NCBI GenBank assembly: GCA_016870135.1
Contig: VGCF01000006.1
Coordinates: forward strand, 1 to 25,445
Direction: 5' to 3'
DNA length: 25,445 nt
Origin: Alphaproteobacteria bacterium
Lineage (GTDB): Bacteria > Pseudomonadota > Alphaproteobacteria > Holosporales > Holosporaceae
Part shown: piece by piece, positions 1-7,937 of the stretch
How positions within the stretch are numbered: position 1 is the first letter of the stretch
Layout: each line of letters opens with the position of its first letter
Translations under genes and position numbers: made by a program
Notes under the pieces: model-generated
Told to the model about the DNA's origin: nothing
Database searches by the model: none
What the model saw: only the letters and a program-made list of their open reading frames with translations

Positions 1-723
1 AGCCTCTGCAACGGCACAAGAGGCCGATCCGCACCCTTGGGTTAAACCGACGCCGCGTTCCCACGTTTTGACGAAAAAGGTGTCGCCCAACCAGTCAGTG
101 CGGGTTTTTTCTGAAAAATCGGCAGGCGTACTGTCCAGTTTTGGCCAAACAAAGGACACATTAACCCCATCGGGAAAGTCGATGTTGCTGGCCAACCAGG
201 ATTCGGACAAACCTTCTGGTACAGGACCCAATACAACAGCATGGGGGTTGCCAATAAAGGCGGGAATACCCACCACAGCGCGCTGCAGGGATGGTATCCA
301 AAACCGCGTTTCGGGTAAAGAAGAGCTCTGGGTGCTTGATGAATCCATCCCGATTGTGACAGCCCCCTGGGCAATGGCGATGGTGTGGTCGGGCATTTTC
401 CATCCTTGAACAGGCCCCACTGGGCCATGCACGGTGACCACCTGTCCAACGGGCGTATTGAAATAAGCCACCACACAGCGCATGCCGTTACCGCAGGCCA
501 GTGCCAACGATCCATCGCGATTCCATATGGTGGTTTGCAGGATCGATTGGTCGTTTTCTGTGCCGTATTGACAAACCATGACTTGGTCTGCACCAATGCC
601 CGTTTGAACGTCGCTTATGGCTCTAATGCTTTTATACGACCAAGACATTTTTTCATGAGGGGGGATGACTAAAATCGTGTTACGCAATGCGTGCATTTTA
701 ATGACACGGATAGAATCTGGCAT
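1..723 (-). CDS. dapF: Diaminopimelate epimerase, C-terminus cut by window edge
   Basis: DapF converts LL- to meso-diaminopimelate for lysine and peptidoglycan synthesis in the cytoplasm, using two active-site cysteines. Reading leftward from the ATG at 723-721, the protein begins MPDSIRVIKMHALRNTILV, matching the family's KMHGLGN-type start. The first cysteine motif, DGSLALACGNGMRC, lies near residues 65-78. The second, ERGVGLTQGCGSASCA, lies just inside the window edge, close to the form seen in alphaproteobacteria. The visible part is 241 codons against a usual length near 275, so roughly 30 to 40 residues lie outside. No clear Shine-Dalgarno sequence precedes the start; an internal ATG at 696-694 would remove residues that the family normally keeps. 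The GND of the N-terminal motif reads RNT here, a small departure. Confidence 0.93.
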   Translation of the reverse strand, partial: MPDSIRVIKMHALRNTILVIPPHEKMSWSYKSIRAISDVQTGIGADQVMVCQYGTENDQSILQTTIWNRDGSLALACGNGMRCVVAYFNTPVGQVVTVHGPVGPVQGWKMPDHTIAIAQGAVTIGMDSSSTQSSSLPETRFWIPSLQRAVVGIPAFIGNPHAVVLGPVPEGLSESWLASNIDFPDGVNVSFVWPKLDSTPADFSEKTRTDWLGDTFFVKTWERGVGLTQGCGSASCAVAEA

Positions 724-1187
724 AATATGATAGAGGTGTGCTTTTCATCACTATACCACATTTTGATCATGAATTTCACGAATATCGCGCTTGAATACAC
801 CTGTTTTTAAAAGAAAGCAGTTTTGTTATTGAAACAGCCAGCTATGACTCGGATCGTCATTCTATCCCACGATCTTTTGTGGGGAAAGGGCACAAGAACA
901 TAGGTTGCACGGGGATGAACGCCGTGGCCTGTAATTCTGAATCGCGTAGGGGTGAGTGCATGGTGGCGTTGACCAGACAACGGGTTGTGCCATGATTGGG
1001 TTGCCGTGAACATTGGACTTTAACGCCTTTTTTGATGTATTCTGGATACATAATGTGTACCCGTGGGTATTGTCATTTTTGTCTTTTTTCCTGTTTTTAA
1101 TGGCTGCGCGGTGCCCATTAGGGCCCCCCAGGAATGCCCCATGATCTTATTGGGTGATGAGGTTGAACTCTGTTGGCCGAGGCATTT
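724..1187. other. Intergenic region between dapF and the CCA enzyme gene
   Basis: This stretch separates two divergent genes. I see no recognisable gene or RNA in it. An open frame on the minus strand at 857-1051 (64 codons, starting MYPEYIKKGVKVQCS) is the only candidate; it has a weak ribosome site and matches nothing I know. The start regions of both flanking genes should lie here, but no promoter stands out. Confidence 0.5.
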
Positions 1188-2471
1188 ATGAGTCTATTTT
1201 CCTGGGTGCATCAAGAACGGTATCAAAAATTGTTTGCCTGCTTGCCAGATCCATCAGGCATGCGTTTTGTGGGAGGCGTGGTGCGTAATACGTTGCTGGG
1301 CATTGATTGGGATGATGTGGATTTCGCCACCATTTATCGACCCGAAGAGATTGTCTTTTTTTTCCAATCCCATGGGTACAAAGTCATTCCCACTGGCATT
1401 GATCACGGTACAGTCACGCTGTTGTGCGACGGTCAAAGTTATGAAATCACGACATTGCGTCGAGATGTTGAAACCGACGGTCGCCATGCCGTTGTGGCGT
1501 ATACATCAAGGTGGGAAGACGATGCCCAGCGCAGAGATTTCACCATGAATGCTTTGTACGTGGATCATCATGGACATCTGTATGATGATGTGGGTGGACA
1601 ACGCGACATTAACAATCGGGTGATTCGATTTATTGGGGATCCGAAACAGCGCGTGGCCGAAGATTATTTGCGCATTGTACGGTTTTTTAGGTTTTGGGCT
1701 CTGTATGGTTATCATCCTGACGAGGACAGTTTGGCCCAATGTGTGGCCTTGAAACACAATCTAAGCCTATTATCCAGCGAGCGTATCACCAAGGAAATGA
1801 TTAAAATGTTGGGTGCTAACAATCCCTGGCTCGCCGTGAGCTGTTTGTATGACTATGGTTTTGATGCCTTGTTGTGGGGGCATGCTGGTCAGAAACCCCA
1901 TATTTCTGTTTTGCAGACGACAGAAAATCTGTGGGGTCCAGCACCACTGTGGGTACGTTTTGCCTTTTTAACAGGGACGATGCCAAGGCGTTTGACCTTG
2001 TCGAACGAGCAGAAAAACCATCTGAATATGCTGTGGAATCCTCTGTTTTGTCATCAAGAAACCGTGGGGTCATCCCAAAGTCGTCATGAGCTCTGGTTGG
2101 CAGCGTTAAACAGCGTGTACCAGTATGGTGTCCATGGCACCAAAGAGCGCTTATGGATGACCGCATTGATGTACGTTGGTGTGCTGCAGAATAGGGCAGA
2201 GCCCGCAAAGGATCTGACCACGGGGCTTTGTGTTTGTAAAGCCATCATGAATGCATTGGATGGCACAGATTTTCCAGAGTTTTCTTTGTCAGGACGGGAC
2301 GTGATGGCCTTTGGAATGTCTGGCCCAGACATTGGGCGGGTGTTGAGTCAAACCAAGGCGTGGTGGATCCGTTGTGAAATGCGCCCCAGCCATGAAGAGT
2401 GCTTGAATTACGGCAAGATGTTGGTGGATGCGTCCGTCAGCACAGGGGCAGGGCCCGTTCAGGCCGGATGA
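1188..2471 (+). CDS. CCA-adding tRNA nucleotidyltransferase / poly(A) polymerase family protein
   Basis: The enzyme is a class II nucleotidyltransferase that builds or repairs the CCA 3' end of tRNAs. The head domain shows RFVGGVVRNTLLG (residues 26-38), the metal-binding DVD (43-45, usually DxD in DIDIAT), and RRDFTMNALY near 115-124. The RNA-binding neck shows QRVAEDYLRIVRFFRF near 154-169 and SSERITKEMIKML further on. The length of 427 residues fits alphaproteobacterial members. I chose the ATG at 1188 because GAGG lies five bases upstream; an in-frame TTG at 1173 would add five residues. The gene stands alone, diverging from dapF. The family also includes poly(A) polymerases, so CCA addition is the likelier but not proven activity. 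Confidence 0.9.
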   Translation: MSLFSWVHQERYQKLFACLPDPSGMRFVGGVVRNTLLGIDWDDVDFATIYRPEEIVFFFQSHGYKVIPTGIDHGTVTLLCDGQSYEITTLRRDVETDGRHAVVAYTSRWEDDAQRRDFTMNALYVDHHGHLYDDVGGQRDINNRVIRFIGDPKQRVAEDYLRIVRFFRFWALYGYHPDEDSLAQCVALKHNLSLLSSERITKEMIKMLGANNPWLAVSCLYDYGFDALLWGHAGQKPHISVLQTTENLWGPAPLWVRFAFLTGTMPRRLTLSNEQKNHLNMLWNPLFCHQETVGSSQSRHELWLAALNSVYQYGVHGTKERLWMTALMYVGVLQNRAEPAKDLTTGLCVCKAIMNALDGTDFPEFSLSGRDVMAFGMSGPDIGRVLSQTKAWWIRCEMRPSHEECLNYGKMLVDASVSTGAGPVQAG

Positions 2472-2618
2472 GTAGGCTGGGTCACGCTATTAGAAAAAAC
2501 AGATAAAATAGTATTTGTTTTTTGGTGTTCAGGGGGGGTGCGGATGTATAGAATTGAGTGTGAATGTTGGGCCCGTTTTACCATCAATCATGAACAGATC
2601 TAATAGCCGTTTCAGTAC

Positions 2619-2627
2619 TGTGGATAA
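2619..2627 (-). promoter_or_regulatory. DnaA box 1 (perfect TTATCCACA)
   Basis: The plus strand reads TGTGGATAA, the reverse complement of the consensus high-affinity DnaA box. Confidence 0.7.
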
Positions 2628-2695
2628 AACCCGCGCATTGTTTTATTTTTTACATAAAAGTCTTGAAAAATAGGGGTTTTTTTGGGTTTTACGCC

Positions 2696-2704
2696 TGTGG
2701 ATAA
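2696..2704 (-). promoter_or_regulatory. DnaA box 2 (perfect TTATCCACA)
   Basis: This is an exact consensus box in the same orientation as box 1, directly after an AT-rich stretch. Confidence 0.7.
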
Positions 2705-2707
2705 GTA

Positions 2708-2716
2708 TGTGGATAA
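2708..2716 (-). promoter_or_regulatory. DnaA box 3 (perfect TTATCCACA)
   Basis: This is an exact consensus box, same orientation, starting 12 bp after box 2, so the two lie about one helical turn apart. Confidence 0.7.
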
Positions 2717-2968
2717 AATGCACTTTTTCCCTTGACTTTGCTGTGCAGTCCATGATATTTTTTAATTGTATTTTGATGATTAAGTTTTTTCTGTTGGTCT
2801 CTTGCACAGTGACATCAGGCGTGGCCCAAAAATGTTTATTGAGAGCCCGTTTAGATTCACAAGAGGTCGTCGGTCGTTTGTGTGGTTTTGGTTTGTTTGC
2901 TCTTTTTTATAATCGTTAAATAAATCAATCATGATAGGATTGGGGGTGAAATAGGTAATGAATACGCG

Positions 2969-2995
2969 ATTAAAACACGCGTATCGTGTTTTGAT
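2969..2995. repeat. Inverted repeat (hairpin) upstream of rsmH
   Basis: AAAACACG and CGTGTTTT flank the five-base loop CGTAT, and the stem extends to 11 pairs with one G-T pair. No T run follows on either side, so it is not a typical terminator. It could be an operator, an origin element or an RNA leader structure. Confidence 0.5.
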
Positions 2996-3152
2996 TGTGA
3001 ATTTGTGTATTGGGCATGCCATTATTTTGGGTGCATTAATGCAGTAATACACAGGTACAGTATTATTTAGAGCAGTCTCCGCGGTCTGAAAAGTTTGGTC
3101 ATAAAGTCTGAAATACAGCAGGAAACTTTTTGAATCTGTGGGAGAGGAAGCA

Positions 3153-4013
3153 ATGACTGCGCATTGGCCAGTACTGTGTCAAGAAATCGTACAATTATTT
3201 TCAAATCAAACGGGACCGTTGCATTTTGTCGATGCTACCTTTGGCAGGGGTGGGCATACCCAAGCTCTGTTGCAAGGCATTGATGGCGCACGGGTCACGG
3301 CCATTGATCGAGACCCTGACGCCATTGCCTATGGTCACCATTTGGTTTCGATTTATGGGGATCGCTTGCGCATGGTTCAGTCACGTTTTTCTGATGTGCA
3401 AGAGGTCTTCAAAGAAGAGCGCGTGGCGGGCGTATTGTTTGATTTTGGGGTGTCATCCCCCCAATTGGATACACCAGAACGTGGATTTTCATTTATGCAT
3501 GATGGTCCGCTGGATATGCGTATGGAAAAAGCTGGGGAATCTGCGGCGGATTTAGTCAATAATTTGCCAGAACATGCGTTGGCGGACTTGATTTTTAAGT
3601 ATGGCGAAGAGCGTGCCAGTCGTCGCATTGCCAAAGCCATCGTTCAATTTAGGTCCAAGACTCCGTTTGAAACCACAGAACAATTAAGCACTGTGGTACA
3701 AAGCGTTTTACCACGCAGAGGAAAACAGCATCCAGCAACCAAAACCTTCCAAGCCCTGCGCATTGCCGTCAATCAAGAAATCGATGAAATAGAGATGGTT
3801 TTACCTAGAGTATTGCCTCTGTTACAGCCAGGTGGGTGCATGATTGTTATGTCGTTTCATTCTTTGGAAGACCGTATTGTGAAAAACTTTTTCAAAACAT
3901 CGGATGCTTTTTCTGAAAAAACAAAAAAACCCATCCGGGCGCAACGTGCAGAGGTGTGTGCCAATCCCCGATCTCGATCGGCCTGTTTACGATACGGAGT
4001 GCGCGCATCATGA
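3153..4013 (+). CDS. rsmH: 16S rRNA (cytosine1402-N4)-methyltransferase
   Basis: RsmH (MraW) uses S-adenosylmethionine to methylate N4 of C1402 in the decoding centre of 16S rRNA. The SAM-binding motifs are DATFGRGGHT (residues 27-36), IDRDP (51-55) and LFDFGVSSPQLD (95-106), followed by GFSF...DGPLDMRM (111-124), MSFHSLEDRIVK near the C-terminus, and a terminal NPRSRSACLR. The ATG at 3153 is preceded by GGAGAGG at 3141-3147, so I prefer it over the in-frame GTG at 3138. The stop overlaps the ftsL start in an ATGA. This is the usual first part of the division and cell-wall cluster, but mraZ, which normally precedes it, is absent. Confidence 0.97.
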   Translation: MTAHWPVLCQEIVQLFSNQTGPLHFVDATFGRGGHTQALLQGIDGARVTAIDRDPDAIAYGHHLVSIYGDRLRMVQSRFSDVQEVFKEERVAGVLFDFGVSSPQLDTPERGFSFMHDGPLDMRMEKAGESAADLVNNLPEHALADLIFKYGEERASRRIAKAIVQFRSKTPFETTEQLSTVVQSVLPRRGKQHPATKTFQALRIAVNQEIDEIEMVLPRVLPLLQPGGCMIVMSFHSLEDRIVKNFFKTSDAFSEKTKKPIRAQRAEVCANPRSRSACLRYGVRAS

Positions 4014-4282
4014 GAGTGATTCTGTTTTTTACCATTTTAATGACCATCATGACGGCGGCTTTTTTGTTTCGCGTCAAGCACGAAGTCATTGGTATAGAGC
4101 GTCGTGTATCCCAGTTAACCAGCAATATTGGCTCTGTACAAAGAGAGATTAACACGTTGCGTAATGAGTTAGCCCATTTGATTCAACCGGCGCGCATGAT
4201 GGCCGTGGCAGGAGAAAGCACGCCCATGTCCACTTTGAAAAGGAGTCAATTGGTGTCATCTCAACAACCAAGCCAAACATGA
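4010..4282 (+). CDS. ftsL: Cell division protein FtsL (small bitopic protein)
   Basis: This 90-residue protein sits exactly where ftsL sits in the division cluster, between rsmH and ftsI. It begins with a membrane span, roughly residues 3-19 (VILFFTILMTIMTAAFLF), then a short region with heptad character that contains IERRVSQLTSNIGSVQREI, as expected for the periplasmic coiled coil that pairs with FtsB. The start overlaps the rsmH stop as ATGA and the end overlaps the ftsI start by four bases, indicating translational coupling. FtsL varies greatly in sequence, so the call rests on position, size and topology. Confidence 0.85.
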   Translation: MRVILFFTILMTIMTAAFLFRVKHEVIGIERRVSQLTSNIGSVQREINTLRNELAHLIQPARMMAVAGESTPMSTLKRSQLVSSQQPSQT

Positions 4283-5937
4283 TGCACTCAGGACTGAGGC
4301 CGCAACAAGAGCAGGGTGATGCTCCTCATCATACTGATTTTGAACATGATTTTGGGGGGTTGCCGAAATCACGCGTGCTGATTGTGGGGGCATTTTTTTT
4401 CTTTTTATTGTTTTTGATTATGGTTCGGCTGTGCATCGTGTGTTTAACCCCCATGAGCCCCATAGATCCAGGCGTAAAACGCATCGTTCGTGGCGCATTG
4501 GTGGACCGTAATGGGTACTTTTTGGCCAGCAGTTTAGATACATTTTCCATCTACGCCCATCCCAACAAGGTTGTAGACAAAGAAGAAGTCATTTCCGCAT
4601 TGATGGATATTTTTCCCAGCATTGATAGGGCGCGTTTGAGGCGTGACATGTATTCTAAAAAATCGTTTATATGGATTGCCAGACATGTGGCGCCCCATAA
4701 AAAGATGGCGGTCAAGGCTTTGGGTATTGACGGGTTGGATGTGCTGAGTGATTCCAAGCGCATTTACCCCATGGATCGCATTTTTTGCCATGTATTAGGG
4801 ACAACAGATCTGGATCAACAGGGTTTGTCGGGTCTGGAAAAGAGTTTAAACCAGCGCTTGATGCAATCGAATGAACCTGTGCGAACATCCTTTGATTTAC
4901 GGGTGCAAAATATTTTGTATGATGCGTTGTCCTATCAAATTGCAGAGCACAGCGCCGTTGGTGGCAATGGCATTATTGTGGACTTGCGAACGGGAGAAAT
5001 ATTGGCCATGGTGTCGTTACCTGATTTTTCCCCTTCCCAGCCTATTTGCCCCACAGATCCAGGTTATTTCAATCGCAACATGACGGGCGTATATGAATTT
5101 GGATCCATTATGAAGATTGCGAATACGGCTGTGCTGTTGGAAACTAAAAAGGGCACGTTACGATCGGTATTTGATGCGTCTAGGCCCCTTCGTATTGGTC
5201 GCCATCCTGTCAAAGATTTTCGTGGACAAAATCGGCCATTGAACGTTGAAGAAGCCTTTGTGTATTCATCCAACATTGCGTACGCGAAAATGGCGCTGAC
5301 CGTTGGTGGACCAGCTCAAAAACAGTTTCTTGAAAAAATGGGATTTTCTCGTCGCATAAAAACAGAATTGGGGCTGTGTGCTCGTCCCCTGTTTCCAAAG
5401 GGCAATTGGCCGATGATCACAGTCGTAACGGCTGGATACGGGTATGGATTTGCCGTTACACCTTTGCATGTGGCGGCCAGTTTGATTCCTCTGGCCACGG
5501 GTATTTTAAAACCGGTTACCTTTTTGGCATCTCCAAAATCCCCAGGTGTGCGTCTGTTAAAACCGTCTACGGTCAAAGATATTTTATATTTAATGGGACA
5601 AGCGGTGGCCAATGGTCAAGCTAAAAAAGCGGCCGCCATCAATTGTGTGGTGGGGGCAAAAACAGGAACGGCCAATGTGCGCGTGAGGGGTCGATATGTG
5701 GAAAAGCAAAACCTGACCTCTGCAGTGGCTGTTTTTCCTCTGGATTGCCCTCGGTATGGTATTGTCGTGTCTATTGATCGAGCCAAAGCAAGCGCAAAAA
5801 CCCATAACTATGCCACAGCTGGGTGGATGGCGGCACCTGTCATTTCTCGATTGGTGCAGGAATTGGCACCATTGTTGGGTGTAATGACTCCAGAAACCCA
5901 GGAAAACCAAGGTTGTCTTAAAAAAGCAAACAGGTGA
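4279..5937 (+). CDS. ftsI: Peptidoglycan transpeptidase FtsI (PBP3)
   Basis: FtsI is the septal peptidoglycan crosslinking enzyme of the divisome and the target of several beta-lactams. A single membrane span lies near residues 32-54. The PBP dimerisation domain includes RGALVDRNG at 71-79. The transpeptidase domain starts near TSFDLRVQNIL and carries the catalytic Ser276 in SIMK (276-279), the SSN motif (330-332) and KTG (461-463). The length of 552 residues is normal. The start overlaps ftsL, so the three genes form one unit. Unusually, no murE, murF or mraY follows; the next gene is an unrelated exported protein. Confidence 0.96.
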   Translation: MMHSGLRPQQEQGDAPHHTDFEHDFGGLPKSRVLIVGAFFFFLLFLIMVRLCIVCLTPMSPIDPGVKRIVRGALVDRNGYFLASSLDTFSIYAHPNKVVDKEEVISALMDIFPSIDRARLRRDMYSKKSFIWIARHVAPHKKMAVKALGIDGLDVLSDSKRIYPMDRIFCHVLGTTDLDQQGLSGLEKSLNQRLMQSNEPVRTSFDLRVQNILYDALSYQIAEHSAVGGNGIIVDLRTGEILAMVSLPDFSPSQPICPTDPGYFNRNMTGVYEFGSIMKIANTAVLLETKKGTLRSVFDASRPLRIGRHPVKDFRGQNRPLNVEEAFVYSSNIAYAKMALTVGGPAQKQFLEKMGFSRRIKTELGLCARPLFPKGNWPMITVVTAGYGYGFAVTPLHVAASLIPLATGILKPVTFLASPKSPGVRLLKPSTVKDILYLMGQAVANGQAKKAAAINCVVGAKTGTANVRVRGRYVEKQNLTSAVAVFPLDCPRYGIVVSIDRAKASAKTHNYATAGWMAAPVISRLVQELAPLLGVMTPETQENQGCLKKANR

Positions 5938-5944
5938 TCGCTTG

Positions 5945-5973
5945 TTTTCAAAAGAATCTATTTTCAAAAGAAT
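5945..5973. repeat. Short direct repeat after ftsI
   Basis: TTTTCAAAAGAAT occurs at 5945-5957 and again at 5961-5973, a 16-bp period. Each copy contains the near-palindrome TTTTCAAAA, so it could be an operator pair for the next gene; nothing else supports that. Confidence 0.5.
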
Positions 5974-6040
5974 ATTTGTTTAGTCATCTTTCATAGCTGT
6001 CATCGTACAATCGGAAAAATAATTGAATAGAGAACATACA

Positions 6041-6511
6041 GTGAATCAATTTTTTAGGGTCAGTGTTACACTGATGGCCATGATGTCATTTCTGGTATCA
6101 GAGATCAGCGGAAGGATGGGGGTCAAAAGCCCCATAACGTTAGTATCCCCCCCAGCTGCAAAAAGTATGGCAAGTGAGAATACAGGGGGGAGGGTGGCCT
6201 TAAAAGGAGCCGTTGCAGTTAAAGCTTTCAAAGGAAACAACAATAATGATGATCTGATGGCACAGGCAGCGGCAGCCCAAGCACAAGCACAAGCGGCATT
6301 CCCAGCACAACAAGTCGCAGCCCCAGCGCAACAAGTCGCAGCTCCTCAGGCGGTCGCACAAACAGCCGCTCCAATAGCGCCATTGCCTCTTAGCAAAATG
6401 GAAAAAATTATAAAGCATGTGACGTCGCGGGCTTACCCCTATCGGTGTTCTGTTTTTGCAGGCGATTACTGTCGTCGGCTATGTGCTCGGATTTGTGCTC
6501 CCCCACTGTAA
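6041..6511 (+). CDS. Ala/Gln-rich exported protein of unknown function
   Basis: I do not recognise this protein. From the GTG at 6041 it starts MNQFFRVSVTLMAMMSFLV, a good signal peptide; a TTG at 6023 or an ATG at 6074 are alternatives. The middle is low complexity: an asparagine run (KGNNNNDD) is followed by alanine/glutamine-rich sequence with the unit PAQQVAA repeated twice. The tail is quite different, with four cysteines in its last 23 residues (YRCSV, DYCRRLCARICAPPL). The neighbouring reading frame over that tail would encode an uncharged hydrophobic segment, so a frameshift near the end is possible. It lies between ftsI and tRNA-Arg and shares no obvious operon with either. Confidence 0.6.
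   Translation: MNQFFRVSVTLMAMMSFLVSEISGRMGVKSPITLVSPPAAKSMASENTGGRVALKGAVAVKAFKGNNNNDDLMAQAAAAQAQAQAAFPAQQVAAPAQQVAAPQAVAQTAAPIAPLPLSKMEKIIKHVTSRAYPYRCSVFAGDYCRRLCARICAPPL
6302..6343 (+). repeat. 21-bp tandem repeat, two copies
   Basis: Two nearly identical 21-bp units at 6302-6322 and 6323-6343 encode PAQQVAA twice within the Ala/Gln-rich exported protein. Confidence 0.75.
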
Positions 6512-6581
6512 GCACACGATGGGTCAATCCAACAACGCCTTGTCATCGTCCGAGAAATCAGTCATAATAAGATTGGGTTGT

Positions 6582-6658
6582 GCGCCTTTAGCTCAGCTGG
6601 ATAGAGCATCGGCCTTCTAAGCCGGTTGTCGCAGGTTCGAATCCTGCAAGGCGTGCCA
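6582..6658 (+). tRNA. tRNA-Arg (anticodon TCT)
   Basis: The 77-nt gene folds into a cloverleaf. The acceptor arm is GCGCCTT with AAGGCGT, and the D-arm begins TAGCTCAGCTGG. The anticodon loop CTTCTAA places TCT at 6616-6618, and the T-arm contains GGTTCGAATCC. The discriminator base is G, and the CCA end is encoded at 6656-6658. It closely resembles the E. coli tRNA-Arg that reads AGA/AGG codons. Confidence 0.97.
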
Positions 6659-6836
6659 AAACCAGGTGTTATTTTGTGTATTCACCATGTTCATCGATGA
6701 TGGTGTAAAAGAACCCTCCGGGGTAAAAAAATCTAGGCTTTCCCTCTTTACAAACCATTTCCCAGGTGATGGAATACACAAAAGACCTTTGCGATGTCTG
6801 ATTCACAGGCACAGGGTTACAGGGGAGAATGCAGTC

Positions 6837-7508
6837 GTGGAAATGCACACAGTATCAGCACAAGGTTTGTCTTTTATAGGGTTATTTCTTCAGGCTGATT
6901 GGATTGTTAAAACGGTGATTTTGGTTTTGTTTCTGGCATCCGTCATGTCTTGGGGCATTATTTTATCCAAATGGAATATGTTGCGCCAGTACAACAGAGA
7001 AGCCGATGAAACCAACAACACCTTTTCAGATGCCAGTATGGATAAACTCGATGGCCGGTTTAACCATGGGGGATCCACCCAACATATGGTCAATATCGCA
7101 GCCCAAGAATGGCGCCAGATGAAGCGTTTTTCAGGTCTGGATCAGCGGCAACTGGGTTTGCAACGGTTGGAGCAATTGCTGGCTATGCATATGGACCAAG
7201 AGCGCGAACGCATGAGCACCCAGATGAGTGTATTGGCGTCTATTGGGTCTATGGCAGCGTTTGTAGGTTTGTTTGGAACGGTTTGGGGGATTATGAACAG
7301 TTTTCAGGCCATTGCCAGCAGCAAGAACACATCTTTGGCGGTGGTGGCCCCTGGTATTGCCGAGGCATTATTTGCCACAGCCATTGGGTTGCTGGTGGCC
7401 ATCCCGGCTTCTGTGGGGTACAGTAAATTAACCAGTTCGATCAACAGTTACGCCATGAGAATGGAAATTTTTTCCCAAGAACTCTTGGCCTGGTGCATGA
7501 GGTTATAA
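6837..7508 (+). CDS. tolQ: Tol-Pal system proton channel subunit TolQ
   Basis: TolQ is the inner-membrane subunit that, with TolR, uses the proton motive force to energise TolA and help constrict the outer membrane during division. The 223-residue protein has the three expected spans: one near residues 20-40 (TVILVLFLASVMSWGIIL), and two in the C-terminal half. The second of these is in SMAAFVGLFGTVWGIM, and the third follows the conserved APGIAEALFATAIGL. The open frame runs upstream to 6666, but GGGGAG at 6822-6827 points to the GTG at 6837; the ATG at 6843 is the alternative. It is followed directly by tolR. Confidence 0.94.
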   Translation: MEMHTVSAQGLSFIGLFLQADWIVKTVILVLFLASVMSWGIILSKWNMLRQYNREADETNNTFSDASMDKLDGRFNHGGSTQHMVNIAAQEWRQMKRFSGLDQRQLGLQRLEQLLAMHMDQERERMSTQMSVLASIGSMAAFVGLFGTVWGIMNSFQAIASSKNTSLAVVAPGIAEALFATAIGLLVAIPASVGYSKLTSSINSYAMRMEIFSQELLAWCMRL

Positions 7509-7511
7509 TTG

Positions 7512-7937
7512 ATGAAACGTCGTCGCTCTTCTCGTCAACAACCAGCCTTGCGTCATGAAATTAATGTGACGCCTTTTGTGGATGTGATGTTGGTTTTATT
7601 GATTATTTTTATGGTTTCTGCCCCCATGATGCAGGTCAGTGTGCCTGTTCATTTGCCCCAGGGCGGATCAGGAACCAGTACAGAGGTGGATGACCCCATT
7701 GTTGTGAGCATTGACGAGCATGAAAAATTGTTTTTAAAGGATACAGCCATCGAGCAACCTCAATTGCTGACCTATTTGGCATCGTTACCCAGTGCATCGG
7801 CATCCAAGATTTTTTTGCGCGGGTCCCGGACGATTCCTTATAATGCGGTCATCAAAGTCATGAATGTATTAAAAGCAGCGGGCTTTTCTCAAATTCATTT
7901 GGTGGTGGAAAACGCAATAGAAGGTAGCACAAAGTGA
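7512..7937 (+). CDS. tolR: Tol-Pal system protein TolR
   Basis: TolR is the partner of TolQ in the proton channel, anchored by one N-terminal span with a periplasmic domain. The sequence RHEINVTPFVDVMLVLLI near residues 14-31 is the family signature, and Asp24 inside the span is the conserved proton-path residue. The periplasmic part follows through DDPIVVSIDEHEKLFL, and the total of 141 residues is normal. The ATG at 7512 has GAGG nine bases upstream and lies three bases past the tolQ stop. The end overlaps the tolA start. Confidence 0.95.
   Translation: MKRRRSSRQQPALRHEINVTPFVDVMLVLLIIFMVSAPMMQVSVPVHLPQGGSGTSTEVDDPIVVSIDEHEKLFLKDTAIEQPQLLTYLASLPSASASKIFLRGSRTIPYNAVIKVMNVLKAAGFSQIHLVVENAIEGSTK

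Larger units (their letters stand above)
2472..3152. other. Non-coding region with DnaA box cluster; candidate origin or DnaA-controlled region
   Basis: This is the longest gap in the first third of the window and holds no convincing gene. It contains three exact TTATCCACA boxes (all on the minus strand) at 2619-2627, 2696-2704 and 2708-2716. Between the first and second lies a strongly AT-rich stretch (about 2640-2675) suited to strand opening. A palindromic hairpin lies at 2969-2995. A weaker box-like TAATACACA lies near 3045. Small open frames here (2707-2919 plus, 2780-3052 minus) look accidental. The layout fits either a chromosomal origin or DnaA regulation of the rsmH-ftsL-ftsI genes that follow. 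Confidence 0.45.

Noticed and set aside
42..596. 184-codon minus-strand frame, Trp/Pro-rich
   Set aside because: It is the out-of-frame shadow of dapF, whose motifs are clear in the other minus-strand frame.
857..1051. 64-codon minus-strand frame starting MYPEYIKKG, loosely like the start of ribosomal protein L31
   Set aside because: The resemblance stops after about ten residues, the ribosome site is weak and no further L31 residues appear.
2707..2919. 70-codon plus-strand frame
   Set aside because: It begins inside a DnaA box, lacks a ribosome site and gives an unlikely Phe/Leu/Cys-rich product.
2780..3052. 90-codon minus-strand frame
   Set aside because: There is no ribosome site or recognisable motif, and it crosses the hairpin and AT-rich DNA ahead of rsmH.
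6666..6836. Upstream extension of tolQ
   Set aside because: The ribosome site at 6822-6827 and the family N-terminus place the start at 6837; the extension is not TolQ-like.
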